From Austropuccinia psidii (taxonomy: Eukaryota > Basidiomycota > Pucciniomycetes > Pucciniales > Sphaerophragmiaceae): a stretch of 64,000 bases of DNA. The DNA lies in the NCBI GenBank assembly GCA_023105745.1, contig JALGQZ010000013.1, positions 4,623,501 to 4,687,500 on the forward strand. The letters are read 5' to 3'. The notes beneath the pieces are model-generated. The model did no database searches and had not been told where the DNA came from. It was given only the letters and a program-made list of their open reading frames with translations. Below, in pieces: positions 47,793-60,500 of the stretch (its first letter is position 1; every line of letters starts with the position of its first letter). The position numbers were made by a program, and so were the translations under genes.

Positions 47793-49743
47793 TGAGCCTT
47801 TGAGATATCAACAAATATTCAAAATGGCCATAAGAAAGCTTTACAATAATTATTCTTTAAAAAAAATTATCTTCAAGTAAGTGGAAATGCCATAAATAGG
47901 CATAAGTTCTTAATTAACTTAGAATCTAATGGGTAAATATGTGAAACAAATTATGCTTTCATATTGTTCATGATAAAATACACATATATCATTTTTATGG
48001 CATATCTGTAAAGTCAATAATCAATGAATAATAAGTAAGAATAAAATAAAAAGAAAATGAATTCCAATTTATCTCAGAAACCAATGAAAAAGCAGGTAAA
48101 ACAAATTGTACCATTGGATTACTCATGAAAAAAGACACATATAACACTTTTTGTCATATTTGTAAAGTCAATATTTAAGGAAATAACTTGACTATATGCA
48201 CTTTCATGATCAGTGCATATATTCATGGTTTTTGGCTCATATCTCTTAAATCACACATGATACAGAGTTAAACCACTGATAACTTTACCATTTAATTAAT
48301 GTGGGAGCACAGATATAAGCTTTATTTGACAAGTTACAAACAATGTTATAAATTGTAAGGGTTTATTAAATAAAATTGCTATAGCTGTTGACCAATTTGT
48401 TGTGAGACTGGTCCAAACTTAAAATAAAGTGGATATTGAGGTTCTACTAGCTCATAAGTAAATAATGATGTATTTTGTATCATTATATTCAATGTAAACT
48501 CTTTTAAATTATTGTTTGAAGTTTAAAATAGTGAATTTTGACAGAAAAGATGAGTTATAAGAAAAATAATCAAAATGGATTTTTGATTAGGTAATGAGAT
48601 TCTCTTGGAAGTTTAATTATGAAATTTTAAGCTATAAGAAATAACTCTCTGATTGGCTGTAGTGTGTATAACCTAAAAGTCATTAATGATCAAAGTTCAA
48701 GCTTAAAATTGATCATTTATGATCACTCACTGTAATATTATTTTAGGTTTAAAAGCTATATACGTAATAAAACTGGTGAATACTATTTGATTATGATTAA
48801 CACTGATAAACTTCACTAAGGTTAGGCTTCTTCCAAGCCTCTGATGTCATTAAACTTAGAATTATAGTGATAACTCTAAATAATGGCGTAATAATGAGAT
48901 AAGATGGTTCAATTATGAGGTAATCATCACTAAACCTTAAAATAATGATCAATTACGGTGGATACCAGCAGTAAACATGTACTAGAGGCCTTTTGGAGTC
49001 TAGGAGGGGAGATTTTACGATAAATAGAGCTCTTTTCACTCTATTTTGCCCTCAGATGCAACAAAAACAATAAACTATTAAACCCAAAGGTAAAAGATTT
49101 CTTCTTTTTATATAAAAGAAGCATATATTCAAATACTCAAGTTCATCTTTGTTATAATCATCAATTTTGACGTGATTAAACCAATTTTTAATTGTTTTTT
49201 GTTGAATTTATCTAAAATTCCTAATTCCATGTAAAAACAAGAAAATTTGTAATTTCTTTTAATTTTTATTGGAAATACAATTTAAAGAAGTTGTATTTAT
49301 ATTTTTTGGCCTAAACGTATTCAAAATTATTATATTAAGTGTTTAAAGTAGGTTATTTTCTCTCTATTATTATTTTTCAAATAATACTTAAATTAATATG
49401 AATAGCATTTATAATAATTCATAACTTTGATATTAGGAATATTATTGTTATAATTGTTTTTTATTATTAAACAGATTTTTTTATGCGGTTAGTATTTTTT
49501 TGTAACAATAATAAAGTGCCATGAATATATTAATATATTTATTTTATTACATTAATATTTTTAATATATATTTTATATTATTATATTTATTAAATAATAG
49601 AAGTTTTTTATTCCATAATTATACTAATTTTTTATTATTATAACTATCTTTCATCTTATTCTTTAAGTTTCATAAGGACATTCAGAGTAGATTACATAAA
49701 ATATTAGTAATTTTTACTTATTTTTTCATAGTCAAACCTTACA
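47793..49743 (+). repeat. Element B 3' LTR
   Basis: Begins TGAGCCTTTGAG after the purine tract GGTGGGAGGGAA and ends TCAAACCTTACA, 1951 bp. It contains an internal imperfect repeat (GTAAAGTCAATA blocks near 48010 and 48165). Confidence 0.75.
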
Positions 49744-52700
49744 GTTTTAGACCAACTGAAAGAAATATTAGAGGGTTTTAATCCACCAAATAAGGTCTGG
49801 AAGGATTGAAAAACACACAAGAGTGAGGATTAGCATCAAATTCACAACAATTCAGACCAAGAGACACCCAGGCCACTTTACCTGAAAATTATCAACCTTA
49901 TGTGCCATCACAACTTTATCCAAGACCAACCTTAAAGTGTTATTACTGTTTTAAAAGTGGTCATTAACTAACAATATATAGCTACCTGGAAGGAGATATG
50001 GAAAATAGAATAATCAGTAGGGAAGGAATAAATTTCCTTAACCCTAATTTCCAAAGAGTATCCTCAGAGGGAACCAAAGCTCCAAAGGATTTAGTCAGAG
50101 AATTTCATAACAAGAAAAAGGAAATCTCAAAGAAGATAATTGAAAATACTCTATCAAGACCAGAAGATCCAAAGATAGTTGAGCCAAAGAAGGAAGAAAA
50201 TAAAGTTTTAATTGCTTAAGTAGAAGACTGTAGTAATTGGGAACTACCAAAAATATCTTCACCCACTGAGATATTGGAAGTACATTCAGCTCTCAGAAAT
50301 ACAAAAGAAAATATTGGCTATGCAAGAAAGCCAAAATAATGAATATTCTCAAAGTAAAAAACCCATGCTACCAGGAACCTATCATGCAGATGAGGCTGAA
50401 GAAGAGATGGAGATAATTGCTCCAACCAAATATAAAGACAAAAATACCACAAGAACTGAAACATTCGAAGGAACAGAAAGTATAGAAAAAGGGAATATTT
50501 CAGAGGAAAGTGAGAGTTTGAATAAAAAGATGGTTCATCACAAAAATGAAAAGAAAGAAAAAATAAAGGATAAAAAATTATTGAAAACAAAATGAGTAAT
50601 TGAAAATGTGATAAAGAAAATCTTGGAACAGAAAATTAACTTCACCATGGAAGAAATATCATCAGTTTCCCAAACCTTCATTCACAGGCTGCAAATAATC
50701 TCTCTTGAATAAAAGGAATCTATAAAATCAGTTAACATATTGGAAATCAAAAGATATGTTACTTACATAAAGATTCAAGACTTTGAAAAACCAAGAATTT
50801 TTTATGACTTTCCCTTTGGGTTTATGAAGGTATTTGTTGGACATAAAGAATATCCAGTAATGGCACTTTTTGATGCAGGATCAGAGCTCAACATAATCAC
50901 TGAAGTTGCAGAAATAAAATCATTACTTCCAAACAGAGAAATCAAAAATTCAAGAGGAATGGGAGGACATACAACATCATTACTTAGATTAGCTGAATTC
51001 ACACAGTTACTTTTGCCTTCTGGACAAGAACTAGAAAGTTATTTCTTAATTTTCAAGGAAGCAGTACATATAGTCCTTGGAATTTCCTTCTTGGAAGACA
51101 ATAGCATTAGACTAGAATTTTCACAGAAAAAAGGTGAAATATTTGGCTATCAAAAAGAAGATGGTAGAAGATTGTGTATTCCAATATGCAAACCTCATAT
51201 TTTAGGATGGAAAACAGGACCACAAAGAGGAATGGAGCTTTGTTAAATGGGAAAAATAAATCATTGGTTTAGAAAATTAAAATTATAAGAAGCTGAAGAC
51301 AAATCTAAAGAAATAATAAAAAGTATTTTAAATGGAACTAAAAACAAATATTATCAAAAGGTCAATTCTATGGAATGTAATTTAGATGAAATATTATCCA
51401 TAATGGATAGGGGAAGGTTGAAGGAGACAAAGATGTAGAAAAAAGAGCGCCAGAAAAAGGACCATCCATAGAAGCACTATCAAGCCAAGGAAAACCAGAA
51501 GAGGCAAAGTCATTAGCCTGGTATTGAGACAAAGCAATAAAAGAAAACAAGGAATCGGCTACCTTTGCTCCCCAAATGTGGGAGGAATGGATCAACAGAA
51601 ATCTAGCATGTTCAAGTGAATATTATTATTCTAGAAAAGGCAGAAACCCTCAAGTAAACAGAATAAGCTTAAGCCCATGACCCGATATATGGAAAATCAG
51701 TTATGAACCTGAAAGCAACAAGAGATATATATGGAAAGAAGATGAAAAATAAAATTGGTATATGGAACAATTGAATGAAAAGGAGAAAAAGTAAGATAAA
51801 ATATTCTATAAAAGAATGAAATAAATGTAATGTTATATCAATTTTTGGCTAATGGCTTAGAGATTATAGAGGGACCACCAATACATAGTACAAAAACTCT
51901 TGTTGACATATTTTCCAAGCAAAAATCCCCACAAGATATGGAAATTGAAAGAAAATCAGACATGAACAATAAGAAATACTCTGAAGAATCATTTGAAGAT
52001 TTTAGAAATAAGATTGTCAACTGTTTCAAAGATGAAAAATTAATAAGGGAATACTATATAGAAGAGTCTAATGAAACTGATGAATTCCAAAAATGTGAAA
52101 ATTATCAGGTTGATCAAAAGAAGAGAATAGAGAACTCTAATTCTTATGAAAATATTTGGGAGGAATACATTACTCATTACTCTTGAAATAAATAAAGCTA
52201 AGATTATCTTAAGATTCAAAAAAAGAAGAAAATCTGATAGAAGTTGAAGTCTCATAATTGCAGAAGGATCTCATGAACACTATCCTGTAATATGATTGAA
52301 ACCCACAAAATCCATAGAGAATTGAGAAAGCAAGAAATATTTGCTTTGATGCAGAAAGTTTTTTAAAGTACCATGATAAAATTTCTGAATGAGAATTACC
52401 AACACCTGAAGAGGAACCAGATTTCATAATTATTCCAGACATTGAACTCAAAGATATATACTTTGAGGGTCCATCAAGCATAAAAGGAGGAAGATGGCTA
52501 AGGAATATTCCAGGATATGACCTCTCTAAATTAGACTTCATGGAACTGTTCAATGAGCAATTAATTAAGGGAAATTTGGAAAAGTAATATTGGGAGGGAG
52601 TATTTTACTTTAATGCACAAAGAAGAAAGGCTCTTTATAAGTATAAAATTGGGCCACAAGAAGACTTCAATTTTCATAATATGGAGGTTATTAATACAAT

Positions 52701-54540
52701 GCACTTCAGGAAAGAGTATGGATATCTCCTTATACACAAAGAAAAAGGATTCATAAGAGAGTGAAAAGTCATAAACCTAGAAGAAAGGAAGAAAGGAAGG
52801 AAAATACTGGAAGAAACAGCCAAGAATGTATGTGTGACTGGAATTCTTAAGAAAGAGGAAAAAGTAAAATGGGGTTCATGAATTGAATATATTTTTTCTG
52901 CACATGTAAAAAAAAGAAGTGAAAGTTCAAAAAAAAAACAAATAAAAAATAAAAATAACAATAAAATTGAAATGGAAAAAAATAATAATTTGTGAATGGA
53001 GATTTGGGTATTCAAGAATTTTAACTGTAAAAGTATCATAAGGATATGCTTAGATTAAAAAAATGGGGTTGAGTGCCTGCTTCTTATTCCACCTCTAATG
53101 GTTTAAGTTTTTTGGGAGGAAATCCTTGGGAATTGAAATATTGATTTCTATTCAAAATCACCATCAATATTATTAATTTTAATATTTTTTAAAAACAGAA
53201 GAAAAAAATGTTAATAAGACCATAGTCTTTAATAAAATCAAAAAACAGCCAAGATGACAAAGTTTGGATGTTATGGGAATGAATTGTTTGAGGACAAAGA
53301 AATTTTGGATGAAAGGAAATATGAAGTATTCATTTTTGAATATGAAGAATTCATTTTTGAATATGAAGCAGAACTTCAAAGATATTAGTCATCAATTTTC
53401 CAATTAAGAGAAGAAAAGGATAATTTGGAACAAATAAGATTGTTATTGGAGGAACTTAGAGTTTTGGAGAAATAATTATCCCATTTTAAGAATTGCTTAG
53501 CATCAAGAAATTAAGTACCACTCAAGTAAATTTTGAAAGCCTCCAACCTAAATCTTATTTATTTCATCTACCTTTACCAGGAAGCTATGATAATTATTCA
53601 TATTTTTTATAAGCATGAAGAAACCGTTGGCAATATTCTTATCATATTTTAACTTTTAGAACCAGAATGTTCAAAACTGATGAAACACAAAGTACCCTCT
53701 GGACCTATTGGCCAGGCTTAGAAACAAATGAAGAAATCCAAGACCTCTTGATTTATGATAATTTTCAAGGACTTAACAATGAAGACCAAAGATGGGGCTT
53801 ACAATCAATTGAAAAGTTTGAAATAACAAAATATCACATCATTCCCTTTATTGAATTTGAGGATATTTTTTCAAAAAAATAATTAACTCAAGTCCAAATG
53901 AAAGAGACATGGGACCAGCTACCTGGATCAAGACTAAAAAACTTAAATGAATTGAGATATTAACCTATGATGGAATAATGGGAAATCTGGCTAATGATTA
54001 TTGGAATAAAACATTTTACATAGAAGAAGATATAAGGAAAAGTTCATATTGGGGTAAAACCAAGGCTTAAAGATGGGTTTTCCTTGAAGAGTATCAAGTG
54101 GATGTTAAAAAAATTAGATAGAGACGGGATTTCTATATTATTGAAAAGCAATTGGAATTTGATTTAAAGGATCAAGTTTTACACCTAATAATTATAATGA
54201 ATAATCAGAGGTTCCTTTCAAAGAAAGAAAAATGGAATTAGTTATGGAAAGAACTCTTCAGCAGCAAGATTGAAATGAAAATGAACAGTAATCAAGATCA
54301 ACTTTTAGAAAATTATTCTTCAGAGAATTAAAGGAAAAGCATGGCCTTGAACTGCAATCCAACTATCTATTTAATCTGACTCTTCTATTACAAGTCAATA
54401 CATCAAAGAAAAAAATATCAAAAAATGAAAGTACAAATGATACATGATTTACCCAGCAGGGCCTTGAAATTCAAATTTAATTTGTGAGTTTTCTGTAATA
54501 GTATCAAAAAAAATTGTAAAAGAAAATTAAAAAAAATGAA
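49744..54540 (+). pseudogene. Remnant F: retroelement with zinc knuckle and aspartic protease, decayed
   Basis: An incomplete CCHC knuckle (CYYCFKSGH, then a stop; the last Cys reads Tyr) lies near 49935. INFLNPNFQRVSSEGTKAPKDLVREF follows (about 50030). A retroviral-type protease lies at 50740-51246 with FPFGFMKV, ALFDAGSELNII (DAG for D[ST]G) and VLGISFLED. Downstream are fragments I cannot assign: MWEEWINRN..YYYSRKGRNP (about 51580), 51830-52186, HFRKEYGYLL (about 52700), a Lys-rich end near 52930-52995, and TDETQSTLWTYWPGLE (53667-53882). No reverse transcriptase or integrase was seen. Stops and shifts are frequent. It lies directly after the B LTR. Confidence 0.55.
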
Positions 54541-54544
54541 AAAT

Positions 54545-54738
54545 TTTTTGAAGTCAGGTAAGAGGAGCACAGGTGCATTAGTGAGTTCATGTTTGATCCT
54601 CTCATATGCATCCCTTCTTTCTTTGGTAATTTCAAAAACTACATCTTTTGAAAATAACTTGTATAGACTACTAGTTATGTGGGAAACAGTTTTGAGGTGG
54701 CTTCTGTAGTAGCTAGCAGACCCAAGGAAAGATGTAAG
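54545..54738 (-). pseudogene. Antisense fragment of gypsy pol
   Basis: Read on the minus strand it matches the RT-RNase H connection of E1 and [45 protein letters not shown]. It is about 190 bp, bounded by unrelated sequence on both sides, and closer to E1/D than to the plus-strand elements around it. Confidence 0.85.
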
Positions 54739-54829
54739 ATTTGTCTAAGAAACTGTGGATAATATTACTATTAATCAACAGTACTATGACTGCTCTTATG
54801 AAATATACTAATATAGTGATTATAACCAC

Positions 54830-54832
54830 AAA

Positions 54833-54863
<31 letters not shown>
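54830..54863. repeat. AAAT microsatellite
   Basis: About eight tandem AAAT units. The 54741-55150 stretch otherwise shows no recognisable feature. Confidence 0.9.
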
Positions 54864-54865
<2 letters not shown>

Positions 54866-55149
54866 ATTTCTTTTACTTGCTATACACTACTAGTGATTAT
54901 AACAGTAAGCAGTAACTGTCTACAAGAAGTATTTAATAATAGCACTCCTTTATTAAGAAGATAATAAAATTACTTTAATACATAATTGTCTTTTGCAAGA
55001 ATAATTATAAGTATATTTCTTGAAGAAAACTTTTACTAGAGAAACCATTTCAAGAATTAATAATGAATCACTTGCTATTACTCCAAAAAACCTTAGGAAG
55101 ATATTGATAAAGAGATTTGACATATAATTGTTGATTCAAAGGATCAAAA

Positions 55150-56052
55150 TTGATTTATAACACAACAGTAACAAGCATTATCCCTGAAATTACTGTGAAT
55201 TATGACCATAATAGTAAAGCTATTATAACTCAGAATAATCAACAAGAACCAATTTCTTCTGACTTGATTAACTTGGATATAAGTAATACCCTTCAGAAGG
55301 CAAAGAATCTGGCAAATAGTAGGTTTGTTTGAGATAAAATTACTATCTTCAACTTTTTTAACTATAAATATGCCTTCAACCAGATCAGGAGCCAGCTATA
55401 ACCCCTCAAGTGACTCCAAAAAAGGTCATAGACTGGATTATGGCAGAAGACAATCAGTTACAGAAGGACAAGGGTCAGTTGATGACTTGCAAATTAAGAA
55501 ATTAGCTCATTCTGAAGCTGATAATACTATTTTACCTTCAAAAAGAGCTGAAACCGCCACAAGAAGCCTCAGTAGACATATACAAAGGCAGCCAGAAGGC
55601 TTACAACAATGCATTTCAGCACAAAGAGTACCAGATCCTTTCAGATCTGTGGAAAAACTGCATTAATTCTTACCTGACTATGAGAAAATTCCTGGGCCAT
55701 CCCAGCACTTGCAATTTTCTCAATGGATGGCATCCATTGATGGAAAAGAAGAACATGATGCTCTTGACAGCAGAATTGAGGAAAAACAACCCTCCACCAC
55801 CCAAACAAGTGCCAAAAACAGCCCCAGCAGCCAGCAGCAGCAATTCCAATGTGAAAAAGAAACCACAAGTTCAGAACAAGGGCAAAGGAAAGGCACCAGC
55901 CACAAAACCATACAGGAAGGGTTACAGGATCCCAAAGATTCAGCGGGATGCCATGGAGAATGTATTTCAGATGGCCAGAGCAATGATGGAATTACAGAAA
56001 GAGGAGGAAGCCAGATTAAAATATCAGAAATGATTTCTGATAGCTATGATTC
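55150..56052 (+). pseudogene. Remnant C: ORF1 and overlapping gag start, cut by element D
   Basis: The upstream exon (SSDLINLDISNTLQKAKNLAN) ends at 55318. Intron 55319-55383 (GTAGGT..CAG) leads to the ORF1 frame (QEPAITPQVTPKK; VDIYKGSQKAYNNAFQHKEYQ; FLNGWHPL; YRKGYRIPKIQRDAMENVFQMARAMM), which ends at 56033. The gag frame starts at ATG 55370 (MPSTRSGASYNP), 14 nt before the acceptor, and stays open to 56052 except for TAA at 55664-55666. ORF1 itself has TAG near 55502. Both frames break off or end where the element D LTR begins at 56053. The gag N-terminus resembles a family I recall from Austropuccinia. Confidence 0.7.
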
Positions 56053-57554
56053 TGTCAGGGTGAGTCTATGTAGTAGCTTAAAAATAGTAAATACAAGCTG
56101 GTACTATGACTGTGACACGTCAAAATAAATAAAAATGAAACCTTCAGGTCCTACTGCTACGTGGTAACAGTGGTGATGAGTCTATTGAGGACCTGGGTTG
56201 CAATGCTCTAATATCTTTGACTGTAAAGAAACACTACAATAATTATATTCTAATTATATCTTTGATAATTCTAAGGACACTACTGATGAATAACAGTCTT
56301 GTCACGTAAGAATATTGGTAAGGTAAGATAAGATGATGGGTTTTTGAAGGAAAAAACCCTTCTTTTTATACCTTTCAAGACTGTCAAGAGTTATTAACTC
56401 TTCACACGTCAGAGGAGTGAAAATTTTCACTCCAATGGTCATTCTGTGGTTCTGGATCCTCAATTCTGACATCAGTAGAGGCAGAATTGTGGTTTTGGAA
56501 CCACAAATGATCATTCTGGATCAATACAGGATGAAAAAACTTTTCACCTGCCACGTCAGCACTTGGATGAAATTGTTATGGTGTCTGTATGATCAATACT
56601 GGTCATTCTGGGCGGGTTTAAGCTTTGAACAACTATTATTTTGAGTATCAAGATAGTACTGGTTGGTACAGGTTTGATACAGGCCAGTATTGGTCAAAAT
56701 ACTTCCAACCAAGATATCTTAGTCAGTTTCTGAGATATCAAGAAACCAAGAGCACAGAATTGAAGGGCTTAATGAGCTCTTCAATTTGGTATGCTTCATG
56801 TTTACCCTTCTTTCAAATAGCAAAAGTTATAAGGGTTTTAAGTTTTTGGATGTATTTTTGTACATCAGTATGAGGCTTCAAAAACTTCCATACCAGATAT
56901 CTTCTTCAATTTGGAAGATATCTGTATTCTGATGATACAGTTTTGTGGGGCTTGATTAGCTCTACAGTTTGGTATATCACACTGTACAGTTGTATGAGTG
57001 TATGCCCAAGATACAGGGGTTTGTTTATTTTCTTATTTTCAGAATATCTGTATTTTGGTTATTAAACCTTTGAACCAAGATCTCTCAATCAATTTAAGAG
57101 ATACAGAGGTCTAAGGTGTCTCAAGTAAAAGCTCTTGTTGAGATCTTTAATTTGGTTATACGTTTGTACAGTTTTGTACAAGCCCTCTCTGACTTTCAGG
57201 GGGACTTGGTTTTGAAAATGAGGTTATATGGTATCTCCAGTTGTAGTGGTGTTACAACAACATGGATGATATCATTGTGTAGCTCTCTATGTGAGCTTTA
57301 AGAAAAATACCATTTTGGTATAGGATAACTTAAATATGCATAAGTTAGATGAGAGGTGAAAATAAGGGTTTTGACTTGTTTATTCTCCTCTAGGTTTCCT
57401 TATTCTGTTTGGATAAGGTTGGTGTTTAATGTAAGAGGATTGTTTTCTCTTAATTGTTACCTGTATTGACTATGTTTGTTCAATACTTGTCATACCATTA
57501 TTTATGGTATGTTGGATGTCATGCTAGTGCTCTGTTTTGAGTCACAGGCTGACA
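56053..57554 (-). repeat. Element D 3' LTR
   Basis: On the minus strand it begins TGTCAGCCTGTGACTC like E1 and ends AGACTCACCCTGACA, 1502 bp. The ends match E1 and the interior is diverged. Confidence 0.85.
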
Positions 57555-57578
57555 TACCCTCCCTCAACAGAAGGCTCA

Positions 57579-60500
57579 TCATTGATGAGACTCTTCAGCC
57601 CTCCTGGAGGCTCTGAATCTTCTGAGGTGTATTTGTCCATCTGGGATTTCTTTTTCAGTTAACCATTTGTCTTTATCTGCTGGTTGATTCTTAAATCTAA
57701 CCAGGTATTGCCTGTTGTCTTTCCCATTAATTCTTATTTTCCTGGCTTTAATGATCTTTTTCACTGGTGCAGGTGAGTCATCCTCCTCTACCAATCTTTA
57801 ATGGGTGACTGTTTTCTTTCTATCAGGGAATTTCTCCTCATCTGTCTGGTGATAAGGTTTGACCAGGCTCACAGGGAAAACTGGGTGTTTCCTAGAGAAC
57901 TCTTTGGTCAGGTTGACTTCTACTGCATTCTTTCCTATTAATTTAATAATGGTGAATGGTCCTATGAATGAGTCTCTCATCTTCTTGGGTCCTCTTAGGT
58001 TGTTGAAGTTAAGAGTTGAGATTAGAACTTGGTCTCCTTCTTTGAAATCAGGTTCTTGGTGACTTTTATCATATCTTTGTTTGTTATATAATTTGGCTTC
58101 AGCCACACATTGCTCTGCTTTTTCACAGGCAGTCTTCCACATTGTGTGGAAGTCCTTAGCTGTGGGGTGTACTGAGAGGAGGTTCTTCTTCAAGTAGTCT
58201 ACTGGAAGTAGTGGGTTCCATCCTTTCTCTAATGTGGCAGGGGCTTTTCCTGTCACTGAGTGTATACTTGTGTTGTATGCCAATTGTAAAGCTGGTAGGA
58301 GGGTTACCCAGTCATGGGTGTATCCCTCATTGTCTTTATATTCCATGCCATATGCACAAAACCTTCTAATGATGTCCTCTAATGTTTGGATCATTCTTTC
58401 TGCTAGACCATCTGTTTGTGGATGGTAAGCTGTGGAGAATGCTAGTTTGGTTCCCAGCATCTCATATAGATTAGTCCAAAATTCTGATGTGAATTTAGGG
58501 TCTCTGTCACTAATTATAACTCTTGGGACTCCACAGTTTGCTATCACATTGTTCCAGAACAATATGGCTGTGTCCATTGCTGTGTCCTCTTTGTGACAGG
58601 GGAGACATCTGACACTCTTGCTGTACCTGTCTACTACCACTAGGCATGCATTAAAGCTGTCTTTCCCTCCAGGGACCAGGCCTGTTACCCAATCCATGCT
58701 TATTATTTCCCAGGGGTGTTTGGGCTCCTCTATACTCTGGAGTAATCCATATCTTTTGCCATGACTTCTGTTGGCTTTCTGGCATCTGGTACAAGTGTTG
58801 ATGTATTCACTCAAGTCTTGTTCCCACTTTGGCCACCAAGCTGTGCTAAAGACTCTTTCTTTAGTTCTTTCTTCACTCATATGTCCCATGTATGGGAAGT
58901 CATGGCATTCCTGTAGTATCAGGGAAATATGCTCTCTATTTATTATTACCAGGGCACTTGTGTGTTTTTCCCTATGGTATAGTAGGTCATCTATCAGGAA
59001 AGATCTATTCTCTCTGAAGTTTTTGAGCCATGGTTCTTCCAATTGGCTTTCTAGTTCAGGACTCCTGTACTTTTGTTTTAATAGTTGTATCAATATACTA
59101 CACTGTTTGTGTTTATTGTATGCTGATTGTACTATGCTAAAGAACTCTGTATTCAGATTAGAGGAGCTGATTCCCAGTATGGGTATCTCTTTGCTCTCTC
59201 CAAAGCTCTGTGCTGGGCTTGATGGATCATTCCCTAATTCCCAGTTTGATAGTTTGAAGTTCTTTCTCTTATCTATCTCCATGCATTGTATGGGTATTTT
59301 GGCCCCATTTTCTGGGTCATATGCTGGATTTTCTTGGTCATTTTTCAGTGGCCACCTGCTGAGGCCATCTGCATTAGTATGACTTTTCCCTTCTTTATAG
59401 ATGATAGTCATATTCCCTCTATATTCTTGTATGGCTATTTGCCACCTAAGCATGTGTCTGTTTGTTGTCTTCATGTTCAACAGTGATTTGAGGGCTGTGC
59501 AATCAGTAAAAACTTCAAATACTGCTCCTTATAAGTAGTAATGGAGTTTCTCTAATGCCCATACCAAACAGAGACATTCTGTCTGAGTAGCTCCATATCT
59601 GGCTTCTGAGTCTCTCAGCTGTCTTGATATATAGAAAATTACTCCTTCTTTGGGTATTCCATCCACTAGTTGCCTCTGGTGTAGTGCTGCTCCTAGCCCT
59701 TGGCTACATGCTGCATCTATATATAGTTTGAATGGTAGTTCAAAATCAGGCATCATCAGGACAGGGGCATTGGTCAGTTCATATTTGATCTTCTCAAATG
59801 CATCCCTTCTTTCTTTGGTGATTTCAAAGACTACATCTTTTGAGCACAGTTTGTATAGGCTACTAGTGATGTGTGCAAAGTTTTTTATGTGGCTTCTGTA
59901 GTAACTAGCAAAGCCCAAAAAAAGATTGCATTTACTTAATGTTATTTGGTACTGGTTTCTTCAGTACTGCAGCAACTTTATTTTGGTCTATAGCTAGACT
60001 CAAACCTGAAACTTTGTGTCCTAGGGCTAGCAGTTCTTGCTGTCCAAAGTTACATTTTTTGAGAGATATCTTCATGTTGATTGGTGTACATTTTCCCAAT
60101 ATTTTATCAATTTTCCTCACATGGTCTTCCCATGTTTCTGAGTATATTATGATATCATCAATGTACACTACCATCCACCCTTCCATTATTTCATCTTGAA
60201 ATATGGTATCCATCATCCTCTGAAAATGGGCTGGTGCATTCTGAATGCCAAATGGCATTCTAGTATATTCATATATGCCCATATGGCATATAATTCTTAG
60301 CCATTTGATGGAATCTGGTTTCACCCCATTCTGGTGGAAACCTTTCATGCAATCCATTTTTGTAATAAACTTGGCTTTTGCTAGGTTATCTAGTGCATGT
60401 GGTATCCTTGGGATGGGGTACCTGTCCGCTTTGGTGTAATTATTCAAAGCCCTGAAGTCACCACATAGTCTGGATTTACCATCATGCCAAGTTATAAGGA

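Noticed and set aside
58771..59382. 203-codon plus-strand frame opposite element D pol
   Set aside because: Antisense shadow of the integrase and linker coding sequence; no independent signal.
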